From contig NZ_CP114903.1 in NCBI RefSeq assembly GCF_027497255.1, positions 5,332,001-5,396,000 of the forward strand: a stretch of DNA of 64,000 nucleotides, read 5' to 3'. The notes below the pieces were generated by a model. The model worked only from the letters and a program-made list of their open reading frames with translations. It had not been told where the DNA came from and did no database searches. Source of the stretch: Micromonospora sp. WMMD882. GTDB lineage: Bacteria; Actinomycetota; Actinomycetes; Mycobacteriales; Micromonosporaceae. The position numbers and the translations under genes are program-made. Shown here piece after piece: positions 15,270-23,715 of this stretch (position 1 is the stretch's first letter; every line of letters starts with the position of its first letter).

Positions 15270-16649
15270 TCACAGCCCGTTCCGGGAGATCACCTCCTGG
15301 TACCACCGGGCGCTGGACTTCGGTGTGCGCCGCTGGGTCAGGTAGTCGACGTGGACGATCCCGAACCGCTTCCGGTAGCCCTCGGCCCACTCGAAGTTGT
15401 CCAGGAACGACCATACGAGATACCCGCGAAGGTCCACTCCCCGGCTGATCGCCTCGTGCGCGGCCCGCAGGTGCCCGTCGAGGTAGCCGATCCGGTCGTC
15501 GTCGGCCACCAGGCCGTCCTCGGGGCGCACCGGGTCGGGGAACGCCCCGCCGTTCTCGGTGATCATCATGGGCAGGCCGGGGTAGTCGGTGGCGATCCGC
15601 TCCAGCAGCCGGGTCAGGCCGGCCGGCTCGATCATCCACCCCATCTCGGTCAGCGGCCCGGTGGGCGGCTGGAACTCCACCGCGCCCTCGGTGCCGGGGA
15701 AGGTGCCGCCGCCCCCGGCCGCGTCGGGCCGCCCGGCCACGTAGGTGGGCTGGTAGAAGTTGATCCCGAGCAGGTCGATCGGGGCGGCGATGAGCTTCTC
15801 GTCGCCGTCCCGGACGAACGTCGGCTCGACGTGCCGGGCGATGTGGGTGAGCATGTCCTCCGGGTAGCCGGCCCCGGTCAGCGGGTCCAGGAAGATCCGG
15901 TTCTGGAGGCCGTCGACGAGCCGCACGGCGGCGGCGTCGGCGGCGCTGTCCGGGTCGGCCGGCCGCACGTCCGCCGGGTTCAGGGTGATGCCGACGGTCT
16001 CCGCGCCGGCCGCGCGCAGCGCGCGGGCCGCCAGGCCGTGCCCGAGCAGCAGATGGTGTACGGCGGTGAAGGCCGCCCCCGCGTCGACCACCCCGGGCGC
16101 GTGGATGCCGCTGCCGTACCCGAGGTACGCCGAGCACCACGGCTCGTTGAGCGTGGTCCAGGTGCGGACCCGGTCACCGAGTCGCGCGTACACGGCGGTG
16201 GCGTAGTCGGCGAGACGTTCGGCGGTGTCCCGGTCGGTCCAGCCGCCCCGGTCCTCCAGGGTCTGCGGCAGATCCCAGTGGTAGAGCGTGACGATCGGGT
16301 CGATGCCGTGCTCGACGAGGGCGTCCACCAGCCGGTCGTAGAAGTCCAGGCCGCGCGGCTCGACCGGGCCGGTGCCGTCCGGTTGGATCCGCGGCCAGGC
16401 GATCGAGAAGCGGTACGCCTTCAGCCCCAGCTCCGCCATCAGCGCCACGTCGTCGCGGTACCGGTGGTAGTGGTCGCAGGCCACGTCGCCGGTGTGCCCC
16501 TGGAAGACCTTTCCCGGCGTACGGCTGAAGGTGTCCCAGATCGACGGGCCGCGACCGCCGTCGCGGGCCGCGCCCTCGATCTGGTAGGCGGCGGTGGCCG
16601 CCCCCCAGACGAAGCCCTCCGGAAAACGCAGCTCACTCCTCGCGCTCAC
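15270..16649 (-). CDS. Beta-glucosidase, glycoside hydrolase family 1
   Basis: A 459-residue GH1 enzyme from GTG 16649, overlapping the permease stop by 4 nt. FPEGFVWGAATAAYQIEGA opens the barrel; the acid/base is Glu169 in TLNEPW and the nucleophile Glu365 in ITENGG; the C-terminal SFLDNFEWAEGYRKRFG is the family signature. No signal peptide, so it acts inside the cell on imported cellobiose-type sugars. It matches the BglC gene of Streptomyces cebEFG-bglC operons in order and type. Exact sugar specificity is not readable from the sequence. Confidence 0.95.
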   Translation of the reverse strand: MSARSELRFPEGFVWGAATAAYQIEGAARDGGRGPSIWDTFSRTPGKVFQGHTGDVACDHYHRYRDDVALMAELGLKAYRFSIAWPRIQPDGTGPVEPRGLDFYDRLVDALVEHGIDPIVTLYHWDLPQTLEDRGGWTDRDTAERLADYATAVYARLGDRVRTWTTLNEPWCSAYLGYGSGIHAPGVVDAGAAFTAVHHLLLGHGLAARALRAAGAETVGITLNPADVRPADPDSAADAAAVRLVDGLQNRIFLDPLTGAGYPEDMLTHIARHVEPTFVRDGDEKLIAAPIDLLGINFYQPTYVAGRPDAAGGGGTFPGTEGAVEFQPPTGPLTEMGWMIEPAGLTRLLERIATDYPGLPMMITENGGAFPDPVRPEDGLVADDDRIGYLDGHLRAAHEAISRGVDLRGYLVWSFLDNFEWAEGYRKRFGIVHVDYLTQRRTPKSSARWYQEVISRNGL

Positions 16650-17479
16650 GCTTTGACCGCACCTTCCATGATTCCGCCGATGATCTGGCGGCCGAACAGG
16701 ACGAAGACGAGCAGCAGGGGCAGGGTGGCGATGGCTGTCCCGGTGAACACCTGCGACATGTCCTGGTAGTACCCGTCCGACAGGGCCCGCAACGATAGTT
16801 GCACGGTCGGGTTCTCCGGGTCGTTGAGCACCGCGTACGGCCACAGGAAGTCGTTCCAGGTGGTCATGAAGGTGAGCAGGCCCAGCACGGCGGCGGCCGG
16901 GCGCAACGCCGGGAGCACCACGTTCCAGTAGACCCGGGCGGTGTTGCAGCCGTCCATCCGCGCGGCCTCGATCAGCTCGGTGCTGACCGCCTGGCCGGCG
17001 TACTGCCGCATCATGAACACCCCGAACCCGGTGACCAGGGCGGGGACGATCACCGCCGGCAGCCGGTCGTTCCAGTTGAGCTTCGTCATCAGCATGTACA
17101 GCGGGATCACGCCGAGCTGGGTGGGCACCATCATGGTCGCCACGATCACCAGCAGCAGCGCGTTGCGTCCCTTGAAGCGCAGTTTCGCGAACGCGAACCC
17201 GGCCAGGGTGGAGAAGAACACCACCGAGACGGTGACCGTGGTCGCCACGATCGCCGAGTTGATCAGCCCGGCCAGGAAGTACGCGTCGGTGTTGCCGAAC
17301 AGCCGGGCGATGTTCGCGCCGAGGTTGCCGCCCGGGGTGACCGGCGGCGGCACCTGTCCCATCGCGTCGCTGGACCGGCTGGCCACCACGAACATCCAGT
17401 AGATCGGGAAGATCGACAGGAATCCGGCGGCGATCAGCGCCGCGTAGGTGAGCCGGCTGGCCCCCCAGAGCCGGGTCAT
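16646..17479 (-). CDS. Carbohydrate ABC transporter permease (MalG type)
   Basis: A 277-residue membrane protein with six helices and the EAA loop ELIEAARMDGCNTARVYW, followed by PALRPA. ATG 17479 gives MTRLWGASRLTYAALIA. It is the second permease of the CUT1-type importer, its start overlapping the upstream permease stop (17476-17479) and its stop overlapping the GH1 start. No ATPase is present in the operon; such systems use a shared MsiK-like ATPase encoded elsewhere. Confidence 0.92.
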   Translation of the reverse strand: MTRLWGASRLTYAALIAAGFLSIFPIYWMFVVASRSSDAMGQVPPPVTPGGNLGANIARLFGNTDAYFLAGLINSAIVATTVTVSVVFFSTLAGFAFAKLRFKGRNALLLVIVATMMVPTQLGVIPLYMLMTKLNWNDRLPAVIVPALVTGFGVFMMRQYAGQAVSTELIEAARMDGCNTARVYWNVVLPALRPAAAVLGLLTFMTTWNDFLWPYAVLNDPENPTVQLSLRALSDGYYQDMSQVFTGTAIATLPLLLVFVLFGRQIIGGIMEGAVKA

Positions 17480-18483
17480 CGGCGCTTCTCCTTCTTCCTG
17501 GTCCGCCCGCCGCCGTCACCGGAGAGCCGGCGCAACATCAGCACGTTGATCGCCGCGACGATCGCGATCAGGGCGAAGAGCAGCCAGGCCACCGCCGAGC
17601 CGTAGCCGAAGTTGTAGTGCGGGGCGAAGGCGTTCTCGAACATGTACATGGTCATCGTCTGCGACTCGCGCATCGGTCCGCCCCGGATCGGGTTGGTGCC
17701 GGAGTGGAACAGCCGGGGCTCGGTGAACAGTTGCAGCCCACCGATGGTGGAGATGATCACCGCGAAGATGATCGTCGGCTTGAGCAGCGGGACGGTGATC
17801 GACCAGAACTGCCGGACCCGGCCGGCGCCGTCGATCGCCGCAGACTCGTACAGGTCGCGGGGGATGGCCTGCATCGCGGCCAGGAAGATCAGCGCGTTGT
17901 AACCGGTCCACCGCCAGTCGACCATGGTCGAGATGGCCACCCAGGAGGCGAACCGGTTCGACTTCCAGCCGACCGGGTCCATCCCGACCAGGTCGAGCAG
18001 CCAGTTGACCATGCCGAAGTCGCGACCGAAGAGCACCCCGAAGACGATCGCCACGGCGGCGGTCGAGGTCACGTTCGGCACCAGCACCGCCATCCGGAAC
18101 GTGGTCCGGGCCCGTAGCTGCCGGTTGAGCAGGTTCGCCAGCCAGAGCGCGGCGAGCAGTTGCGGGACGGTGGAGATGACGAAGATGCCCAGCGTGTTGA
18201 CGACCGCGTGCCAGAAGTCCGCGTCGGCCATCAGCTTGGTGTAGTTCTCCGCCCCGACGAAGGCGTGCTCGGCGCCGAGCAGGTCCCAGTCGTGCAGCGA
18301 CACCCAGAACGTGTACGCCAGCGGGTACAGCCCGAACACCCCGAAGACCAGGAAGAACGGCGCGATGTACAGGTACGGCGACCAGCGCTGGTCGAGCCGG
18401 CTGAGCCGTACCCCTCGGGGCGGCGGGGCCGGCGGGGCCGCCGCAGCGGTCCCCGCCGGTTGCCGTTGGACTCCGACGGTCAC
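17476..18483 (-). CDS. Carbohydrate ABC transporter permease (MalF type)
   Basis: A 335-residue permease from GTG 18483. A Pro/Ala-rich cytoplasmic N terminus leads to SPYLYIAPFFLVFGVFGLYP and six helices, with the EAA loop as YESAAIDGAGRVRQFWS. It starts inside the last codons of the binding-protein gene (GTGA overlap at 18480-18483). The pair with the MalG-type permease forms the membrane channel for the sugar delivered by the lipoprotein. Confidence 0.92.
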   Translation of the reverse strand: MTVGVQRQPAGTAAAAPPAPPPRGVRLSRLDQRWSPYLYIAPFFLVFGVFGLYPLAYTFWVSLHDWDLLGAEHAFVGAENYTKLMADADFWHAVVNTLGIFVISTVPQLLAALWLANLLNRQLRARTTFRMAVLVPNVTSTAAVAIVFGVLFGRDFGMVNWLLDLVGMDPVGWKSNRFASWVAISTMVDWRWTGYNALIFLAAMQAIPRDLYESAAIDGAGRVRQFWSITVPLLKPTIIFAVIISTIGGLQLFTEPRLFHSGTNPIRGGPMRESQTMTMYMFENAFAPHYNFGYGSAVAWLLFALIAIVAAINVLMLRRLSGDGGGRTRKKEKRR

Positions 18484-19787
18484 TTGTCGGCGGCCTTCTT
18501 GGCGTTCTCCAGCGCGTCCTGCCAGCCCTGCTCGGGGCTGCGCTGGCCGAGCTCGACGGTGCGGACGGCGTTCTCCACCTCGGTCCGGACGGCCTGGTTC
18601 TTCGGGCCCATGTAGACCGGCTTGAGGGTCTTCGCGCCGGAGCCGAAGATCTGCCCCATCGGCGCGTCGGAGAAGTACGGGTTCCTGGCGTCGACGATCG
18701 CCGGGTCGTCGAGGGCCTGCGGGGACGACGGCAGCGGACCCTTGGCCTTGAACGCGCCGATCTGACCCTTGGCGCTGGTCAGGAACTTGGCCAGCTCGAT
18801 CGCCTCGGCCTGGTGCTTGCTCTGCTTCGGCACGGCCAGGTGCGAGCCGCCCCAGTTGCCGCCGTCGCCGGGCACCCGGGCGATGTCCCACTTGCCCTTG
18901 GCGGCCGGGCCGGCGTTGCCCTCGATGACGCCGGTCATCCAGGCCGGGCAGGCGATGGTGGCGAACTTGGCCTGCTTGAACGCCGACACCCACTCCTCCG
19001 ACCACGAGCCGTACTTGCCGGAGAGGCCGGAGTCGACGATGTCCATCGTGGTGTCCCACGCCTGGCGGACCGCCGGGTTGCTGTCCACGACGAGCTTGTC
19101 GCTGGTGTCGTAGTAGTGGTAGCCGGGGCCGGCGCCGGCGGTCTGGAGCACGATGGTGTTGAAGATGTTGGTGGCCGCGTCGAGGAACGCCGCGCCGGTC
19201 TTCTTCGCGGTGAACTGCTCACCGACCTTGACGTAGTCCGCCCAGGTCGGCCAGAGCTTGGACACCTCGTCGCGATCGGTGGGCAGCCCGGCCTGGGCGA
19301 ACAGGTCGGTGCGGTAGCACATCGCCATGCCGCCGACGTCGGTGCCGAGGCCGATCAGGTGCTTGCCGTCGGCGGTGAGCCCCTGGTTCCACTTCCACTC
19401 CAGGAAGTTGCCCTTCAGCTCGCCGGCGCCGTGGTCGAGCAGGTTGACGAAGTTGCCGGGGTTGGCCTTGTACTCGACCATCAGCCCCTCTTCGATGGCG
19501 ACCACGTCGCCGGCGCCCTTGCCGGCGGCGAGCCACTGGGTGAGCTTGGGGGAGTACTCGTCCAGGTTGCCGCCGGTGCCCCGCTCGACGATCTTGATGC
19601 CGGGGTGGGCGGCCTCGTACTCGCGGTAGAGCTCCTGGTAGCCGAACTGGCCGAAGACGTCGACGGTGAGCGTGACCGGCCCGCCCTCGGCGGGCTCGTC
19701 GCCGCCGCCGCAGGCGGTGGTGGGCAGGACGACGGCCGCGACCAGGGCCACCACCGCCGCGAGGCGGCGGCGCGGAATGGACCTCAT
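18480..19787 (-). CDS. Sugar-binding lipoprotein of the ABC importer
   Basis: A 435-residue extracellular solute-binding protein (family 1). The N terminus MRSIPRRRLAAVVALVAAVV ends in a lipobox LPTTAC-GGGDEP, so it is anchored outside the membrane by a lipid on Cys. The fold shows the family pattern (AAHPGIKIVERG, WLAAGKGAGDVVAIEEG, FAQAGLPTDRDE, CPAWMTGVI, ELAKFLTSAKGQ). ATG 19787 is preceded by GAGAGGGG at a suitable distance. It is first in the operon and would capture cellobiose or related beta-glucosides, as CebE does; the ligand is inferred from the GH1 and LacI partners. Confidence 0.9.
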   Translation of the reverse strand: MRSIPRRRLAAVVALVAAVVLPTTACGGGDEPAEGGPVTLTVDVFGQFGYQELYREYEAAHPGIKIVERGTGGNLDEYSPKLTQWLAAGKGAGDVVAIEEGLMVEYKANPGNFVNLLDHGAGELKGNFLEWKWNQGLTADGKHLIGLGTDVGGMAMCYRTDLFAQAGLPTDRDEVSKLWPTWADYVKVGEQFTAKKTGAAFLDAATNIFNTIVLQTAGAGPGYHYYDTSDKLVVDSNPAVRQAWDTTMDIVDSGLSGKYGSWSEEWVSAFKQAKFATIACPAWMTGVIEGNAGPAAKGKWDIARVPGDGGNWGGSHLAVPKQSKHQAEAIELAKFLTSAKGQIGAFKAKGPLPSSPQALDDPAIVDARNPYFSDAPMGQIFGSGAKTLKPVYMGPKNQAVRTEVENAVRTVELGQRSPEQGWQDALENAKKAADK

Positions 19788-19854
19788 CGGTATCGGACCC
19801 CTCTCGGGTAGGTGTATGCGTGCTGCGGTGTGAACGGGTGGGGACGGAGCGTGG

Positions 19855-19912
19855 GAGAGCGCTCTCACGCTAGGGTGGTAGCTGCGTCGTCCGGTGTCAA
19901 GAGAGCGCTCTC
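19855..19912 (-). promoter_or_regulatory. Twin LacI operators and promoter of the sugar operon
   Basis: The perfect 12-bp palindrome gagagcgctctc occurs twice, at 19855-19866 and 19901-19912, 46 bp centre to centre. This is the form of LacI-family operators in actinobacteria (compare the CebR box TGGGAGCGCTCCCA). On the minus strand a TTGACA -35 (19895-19900) lies right beside the distal operator, and the proximal operator covers the start region, so binding to both would block or loop out the promoter. No clear -10 at 17 nt is seen; TAGCGT is at 22 nt. Confidence 0.85.
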
Positions 19913-19976
19913 AGCAAGTTGCCGAAAAAGGCGGGGGCCGCCCGGCCCCCGCCCCGACGTGCTCGCCCCGCCCGAC

Positions 19977-20744
19977 TCAGGCGGCCCGCAGACCCTCCAG
20001 CAGCGCCCGGTCACCGGTCACCGTCAGCGCGTCGAAGTCCACCCGGCCCCACAACGCCAACAGCAGGTCGCTCGCCGTGCCCACCGCGTGCGCCCGCGCG
20101 TGGTGGTCGTCGTGGTCGAGGATGGTGCCGGTGTCCAGCAGCGCCACCCCCTCGCCGCGCAGCCGCAGGAACCACTCCTGCTGCGCGTCGGTCGCCACCA
20201 ACTGCACCACCCCGCGCCACTGCCCCCGGGTCCGGCGGCGGCCCGCCGGCAGGAACGTGTCCAGCACCTCGCTCACCCCGTCGGCCGCGAGCTTCGCCTC
20301 GATCGGCTCACCCGCGGCGATCGCGAGCTGCGCGTCCCACCGGTGGATCGCCGTCTCGTGCGCCACCCGGCGCGGCCAGAAACCGGCCCGCTTCGGCTGC
20401 GGCGCCCAGTTCCACGCCGGAGCCTCCGGGTCCAGGCCGTCGAAGAGCAGCAGCAGCCGGTCGTACGCCTCCTGCCAGACCTGGAGCACGGAAGCGCCGG
20501 CGGGTACCTCGGCCATGGCCGGGCCGGACCTGGCCGGCGGCGGGGAGGCGTCGCCGGCGCCCGCGCGGCCGTGCACGTACTGGTAGACGCCGGCCATGTG
20601 CCGGGCCAGATCGGTGACCGTCCACCCGGGGCAGGACAGGACAGGTGTCTCCGGCGGAGCCTCGGCCACGGCGGCGGCGAACGCCGGACCCTCCGTCCGG
20701 AGCGCGCCGATCCAGAAATCCTTGCTGACGTGCAGTCTGCTCAT
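19977..20744 (-). CDS. Maleylpyruvate isomerase-family mycothiol-dependent protein
   Basis: A 255-residue DinB-fold protein (TIGR03083 type) from ATG 20744, which has a strong GGGAGGA ribosome site 7 nt upstream. CPGWTVTDLARHMAGVYQYV and RRVAHETAIHRWDAQLA carry the three His residues expected to bind a metal (His in ARHMAG, HETAIH, H of IHRWD). These proteins use mycothiol, the thiol made through MshA encoded at 23716, for isomerisation or conjugation. The precise reaction is unknown. It is divergent from murB. Confidence 0.82.
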   Translation of the reverse strand: MSRLHVSKDFWIGALRTEGPAFAAAVAEAPPETPVLSCPGWTVTDLARHMAGVYQYVHGRAGAGDASPPPARSGPAMAEVPAGASVLQVWQEAYDRLLLLFDGLDPEAPAWNWAPQPKRAGFWPRRVAHETAIHRWDAQLAIAAGEPIEAKLAADGVSEVLDTFLPAGRRRTRGQWRGVVQLVATDAQQEWFLRLRGEGVALLDTGTILDHDDHHARAHAVGTASDLLLALWGRVDFDALTVTGDRALLEGLRAA

Positions 20745-20814
20745 CGCGATCCTCCCGGGGTGACCGTGCCACCTGTGCCATGTCACGGTTCTTCCTCAGC
20801 CTAGGGTGAGAAGC

Positions 20815-21903
20815 GTGCGAGACGTCTACGCCCAGCCGACAGCCGACACCGAGTCCGCCACGCTCTCCCTGGCGAGGTACACCACCCTGCGACTCGGTGG
20901 TGCGGCGAACCGGCTCGTGACCGCCGCCAGCGCCGAGGAAATCGTACAGACGGTGCAGGAGACACGACAGCGGGATGAACCCGTCCTCCTGCTGGCGGGG
21001 GGCAGCAACGTGGTGATCGGCGACATCGGCTTCGCCGGCACGGTCGTGCTGGTCCGCTCCCGGGGCCTGCGGGTGGTCGCCGAGGACGCCGACACGGTCA
21101 CCGTCCGGGTCGAGGCCGGCGAGCCCTGGGACGACCTGGTCGCCACCACCGTCGCCAACGGCTGGTCCGGCGTGGAGTGCCTCTCCGGCATCCCCGGCTC
21201 CGCCGGCGCCACCCCCATCCAGAACGTCGGCGCGTACGGCCAGGAGGTCGCCGAGACCGTCACCGCCGTCCAGGTGTACGACCGGCACGACGGCGCCGTC
21301 GGGCCGATCGCGGCGGCGGACTGCGGGTTCGCGTACCGGTCCAGCATCTTCCGGCACAGCGACCGGTGGGTGGTGCTCTCGGTCGACTTCCGGTTGCGCC
21401 GCTCGCCGCTGTCCACCCCGGTCCGGTACGCCGAGCTGGCCCGGGCGCTCGGCGTCGAGGTCGGCGACCGGGTGCCGCTGGCCGAGGCCCGCGACACCGT
21501 CCGCGCGCTGCGCGCCGGCAAGGGCATGGTGCTCGACCCGGCCGACCCGGACACCCGCTCGGTCGGCTCGTTCTTCACCAACCCGGTGCTCGACCGGGCC
21601 GGCTACGAGCTGCTCCGCGAGCGGGCCGTCGACCTGGGCGAGCCGCCGGCCTGGCCGGGCGCGGGCGACACCGTCAAGATCAGCGCCGCCTGGCTGATCG
21701 ACAAGGCCGGCTTCGCCAAGGGCCACCCCGGGCCGGACGGGGTCGCCATCTCGTCCAAGCACACCCTGGCGCTGACCAACCGCTCCGGCGTCGCCAGCAC
21801 CGCCGCGCTGGTCGCCCTGGCCCGGCAGATCCGCGACGGCGTGCACGACCGCTTCGGAGTGACGCTGCACCCCGAGCCCGTCCTCGTCAACTGCGCCATC
21901 TGA
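20815..21903 (+). CDS. murB: UDP-N-acetylmuramate dehydrogenase
   Basis: A 362-residue cytoplasmic flavoprotein that reduces UDP-GlcNAc-enolpyruvate to UDP-MurNAc in peptidoglycan synthesis. FAD_binding_4 region: LLLAGGSNVVIGDIGF; substrate region: SGIPGSAGATPIQNVGAYGQ; C-terminal AAWLIDKAGFAKG and AISSKHTLALTN, which carry the family active-site residues. It lacks the extra Tyr loop of E. coli-type MurB only partly, so class assignment is left open. GTG 20815 is favoured over GTG 20806 because TAGGGT (20802-20807) lies 7 nt before it, suggesting a leaderless message. Confidence 0.95.
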   Translation: MRDVYAQPTADTESATLSLARYTTLRLGGAANRLVTAASAEEIVQTVQETRQRDEPVLLLAGGSNVVIGDIGFAGTVVLVRSRGLRVVAEDADTVTVRVEAGEPWDDLVATTVANGWSGVECLSGIPGSAGATPIQNVGAYGQEVAETVTAVQVYDRHDGAVGPIAAADCGFAYRSSIFRHSDRWVVLSVDFRLRRSPLSTPVRYAELARALGVEVGDRVPLAEARDTVRALRAGKGMVLDPADPDTRSVGSFFTNPVLDRAGYELLRERAVDLGEPPAWPGAGDTVKISAAWLIDKAGFAKGHPGPDGVAISSKHTLALTNRSGVASTAALVALARQIRDGVHDRFGVTLHPEPVLVNCAI

Positions 21904-21953
21904 CGCAGGGAAGGGCCCCTTTCTGACGCCTCGTGCACAGGAAGGCGCCTCAC

Positions 21954-22733
21954 TCAGCCGGGGGCGACCACCGACCAGGGGACGGTGAGCTCGCCGAGCC
22001 GCCAACGTCGGGGCCGGTCCAGCAGCGGCCAGCCCGCCGCCGCCAGCCCCTCGACCGTACGCAGCCAGCGTTGCCGGGGACCGAACGGCGCGTACCCGGC
22101 CGCCGCCCGCCAGCCGTCGTCGAGCGCCCGGATCAACTCGTGCACCCGCTCGCCGGGGACGTTGCGGTGGATCAACGCCTTGGGCAGCCGCTCGGCCAGC
22201 GTGGCCGGTGTGTCCAGGGCGTCCAGCTTGGCGGCCAGGGTCAGCGAGCGCGGCCCGTCCGCGTCGACCAGCACCCAGCCGCCGAGCCGGCCCAGCTCGT
22301 CGCAGGTCCCCTCGACCAGGACCCCGCCCGGGGCGAGCGCGCCGGTCACCGTCCGCCAGGCGGCGGCCACCTCGCTCTCGTCGTACTGGCGGAGCACGTT
22401 GAGCGCGCGGACCAGGACGGGCCGGAGCCCGGCCAGCTCGAAGCCGCCCCGGGCGAAGGTCAGCCCGGGCGGGTCGGCGGCCGGCGCGGCGGCGGCCACC
22501 CGTACCGGGTCGATCTCCAGCCCGACCAGCCGCACGTCGGCGCGCACCCCGGCGGCCAGCCGGGCCCGCAGCTCGACGGCGGTGACCGGGGTCGCGCCGT
22601 AGCCCAGGTCGACCGCCAGCGGGTCGGCCGCCGCGCGCAACCGGTCCCCGCAGGTGGCGACGATCCAGTTGTCCACCCGCCGCAGCCGGTTCGGGTTGGT
22701 CGTCCCCCGGGTGACCACGCCCTGCGGTCGCAT
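21954..22733 (-). CDS. Class I SAM-dependent methyltransferase
   Basis: A 259-residue protein starting at ATG 22733. VDLGYGATPVTAVELRARLA is the SAM-binding motif I region, VGLEIDPVRVAAA the acidic loop, LNVLRQYDESEVAAAW the catalytic-side motif, and ALAPGGVLVEGTCDE motif IV. The function is unknown; it may modify a small molecule or protein. Its start codon overlaps the stop of the SDR gene by one base (TGATG), so the two are cotranslated. A longer frame upstream was rejected because it runs through the SDR gene. Confidence 0.85.
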   Translation of the reverse strand: MRPQGVVTRGTTNPNRLRRVDNWIVATCGDRLRAAADPLAVDLGYGATPVTAVELRARLAAGVRADVRLVGLEIDPVRVAAAAPAADPPGLTFARGGFELAGLRPVLVRALNVLRQYDESEVAAAWRTVTGALAPGGVLVEGTCDELGRLGGWVLVDADGPRSLTLAAKLDALDTPATLAERLPKALIHRNVPGERVHELIRALDDGWRAAAGYAPFGPRQRWLRTVEGLAAAGWPLLDRPRRWRLGELTVPWSVVAPG

Positions 22734-23497
22734 CAGCCCACCCGGTGCACCTTGTGCTGGGCGGCCTGGGCCAGCGGGCGGACCACCAACCGGTCCACGT
22801 TGACGTGCTGCGGGCGGGTCGCGCACCAGGCGACGCAGTCGGCGACGTCCTCGGCGACCAGCGGTTCCGGCACCCCGGCGTAGACCGCCGCCGCCCGGTC
22901 GGCGTCACCGTCGAAGCGGACCAGGCCGAACTCGTCGGTCCGCACCATGCCCGGGTCGATCTCGATCACCCGGACCGGCCGGCCGCACAGCTCCAGACGC
23001 AGCGTGCCGGCCAGCGCCGTCTGGGCGTGCTTCGCGGCGGTGTACCCGCCGCCGCCCTCGTAGACGACCTGAGCGGCGGTGGAGCCGACGACCACGATGG
23101 TGCCCGCCCCGGAGGACTCCAGCGCCGGCAGCAGCGCCCTGGTCACCCGCAGGGTGCCGAGCACGTTCACGTCGTACATCCACTGCCAGTCGGCCACCGA
23201 GCCGGACTCCACCGGGTCGAGGCCCCGGGCCCCACCGGCGTTGTTGACCAGCAGGGTGAGCGGGCCGGGGGCCCGGTCGACGGCGGCGACCAGCCCGGCC
23301 ACCGACTCGTCCGAGGTGACGTCGCAGGTCACCGCCGTCGCCGCGCCGCCGGCGGCGGTGATCTCGCGGACCAGTTCGGCCAGCCGGTCGGCGCGACGGG
23401 CGGCGGCGAGCACGTGGAAGCCCTCGGTGGCGAGCCGGCGGGCGGTGGCCGCGCCGATGCCGCTGGAGGCGCCGGTGACGATGGCGACAGAAGTCAT
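22733..23497 (-). CDS. Short-chain dehydrogenase/reductase
   Basis: A 254-residue classical SDR. Cofactor motif TGASSGIG (residues 8-15), NNAG at 85-88, catalytic Ser in VVGSTAAQ, and Tyr152-x3-Lys156 in GYTAAKHA. The Arg-rich AARRADRL after the second strand suggests NADP(H) use. It resembles the serine 3-dehydrogenase/YdfG-like group. Substrate not predictable. First gene of a two-gene unit with the methyltransferase, divergent from mshA. Confidence 0.9.
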   Translation of the reverse strand: MTSVAIVTGASSGIGAATARRLATEGFHVLAAARRADRLAELVREITAAGGAATAVTCDVTSDESVAGLVAAVDRAPGPLTLLVNNAGGARGLDPVESGSVADWQWMYDVNVLGTLRVTRALLPALESSGAGTIVVVGSTAAQVVYEGGGGYTAAKHAQTALAGTLRLELCGRPVRVIEIDPGMVRTDEFGLVRFDGDADRAAAVYAGVPEPLVAEDVADCVAWCATRPQHVNVDRLVVRPLAQAAQHKVHRVG

Positions 23498-23715
23498 CCG
23501 GTCATTGTCGTCCCCGCCGGGCCGCCGCGGCCAGCACGGCCGGCCCGACCTGCGGCAGAGCGCCGCGAACAGGGCCGCAGCCGATGAGGTCCGTCACGCT
23601 CGCCGGCCGCGCCGAGGCATTTCCGGGCGCCGATCGGGAAGATGACATCCGGCGTACGGGTTGAGCAGAAGCGCCGGTAGTGCGGACGGCATTCACCGTG
23701 ATCAGGGGAGCGGAC

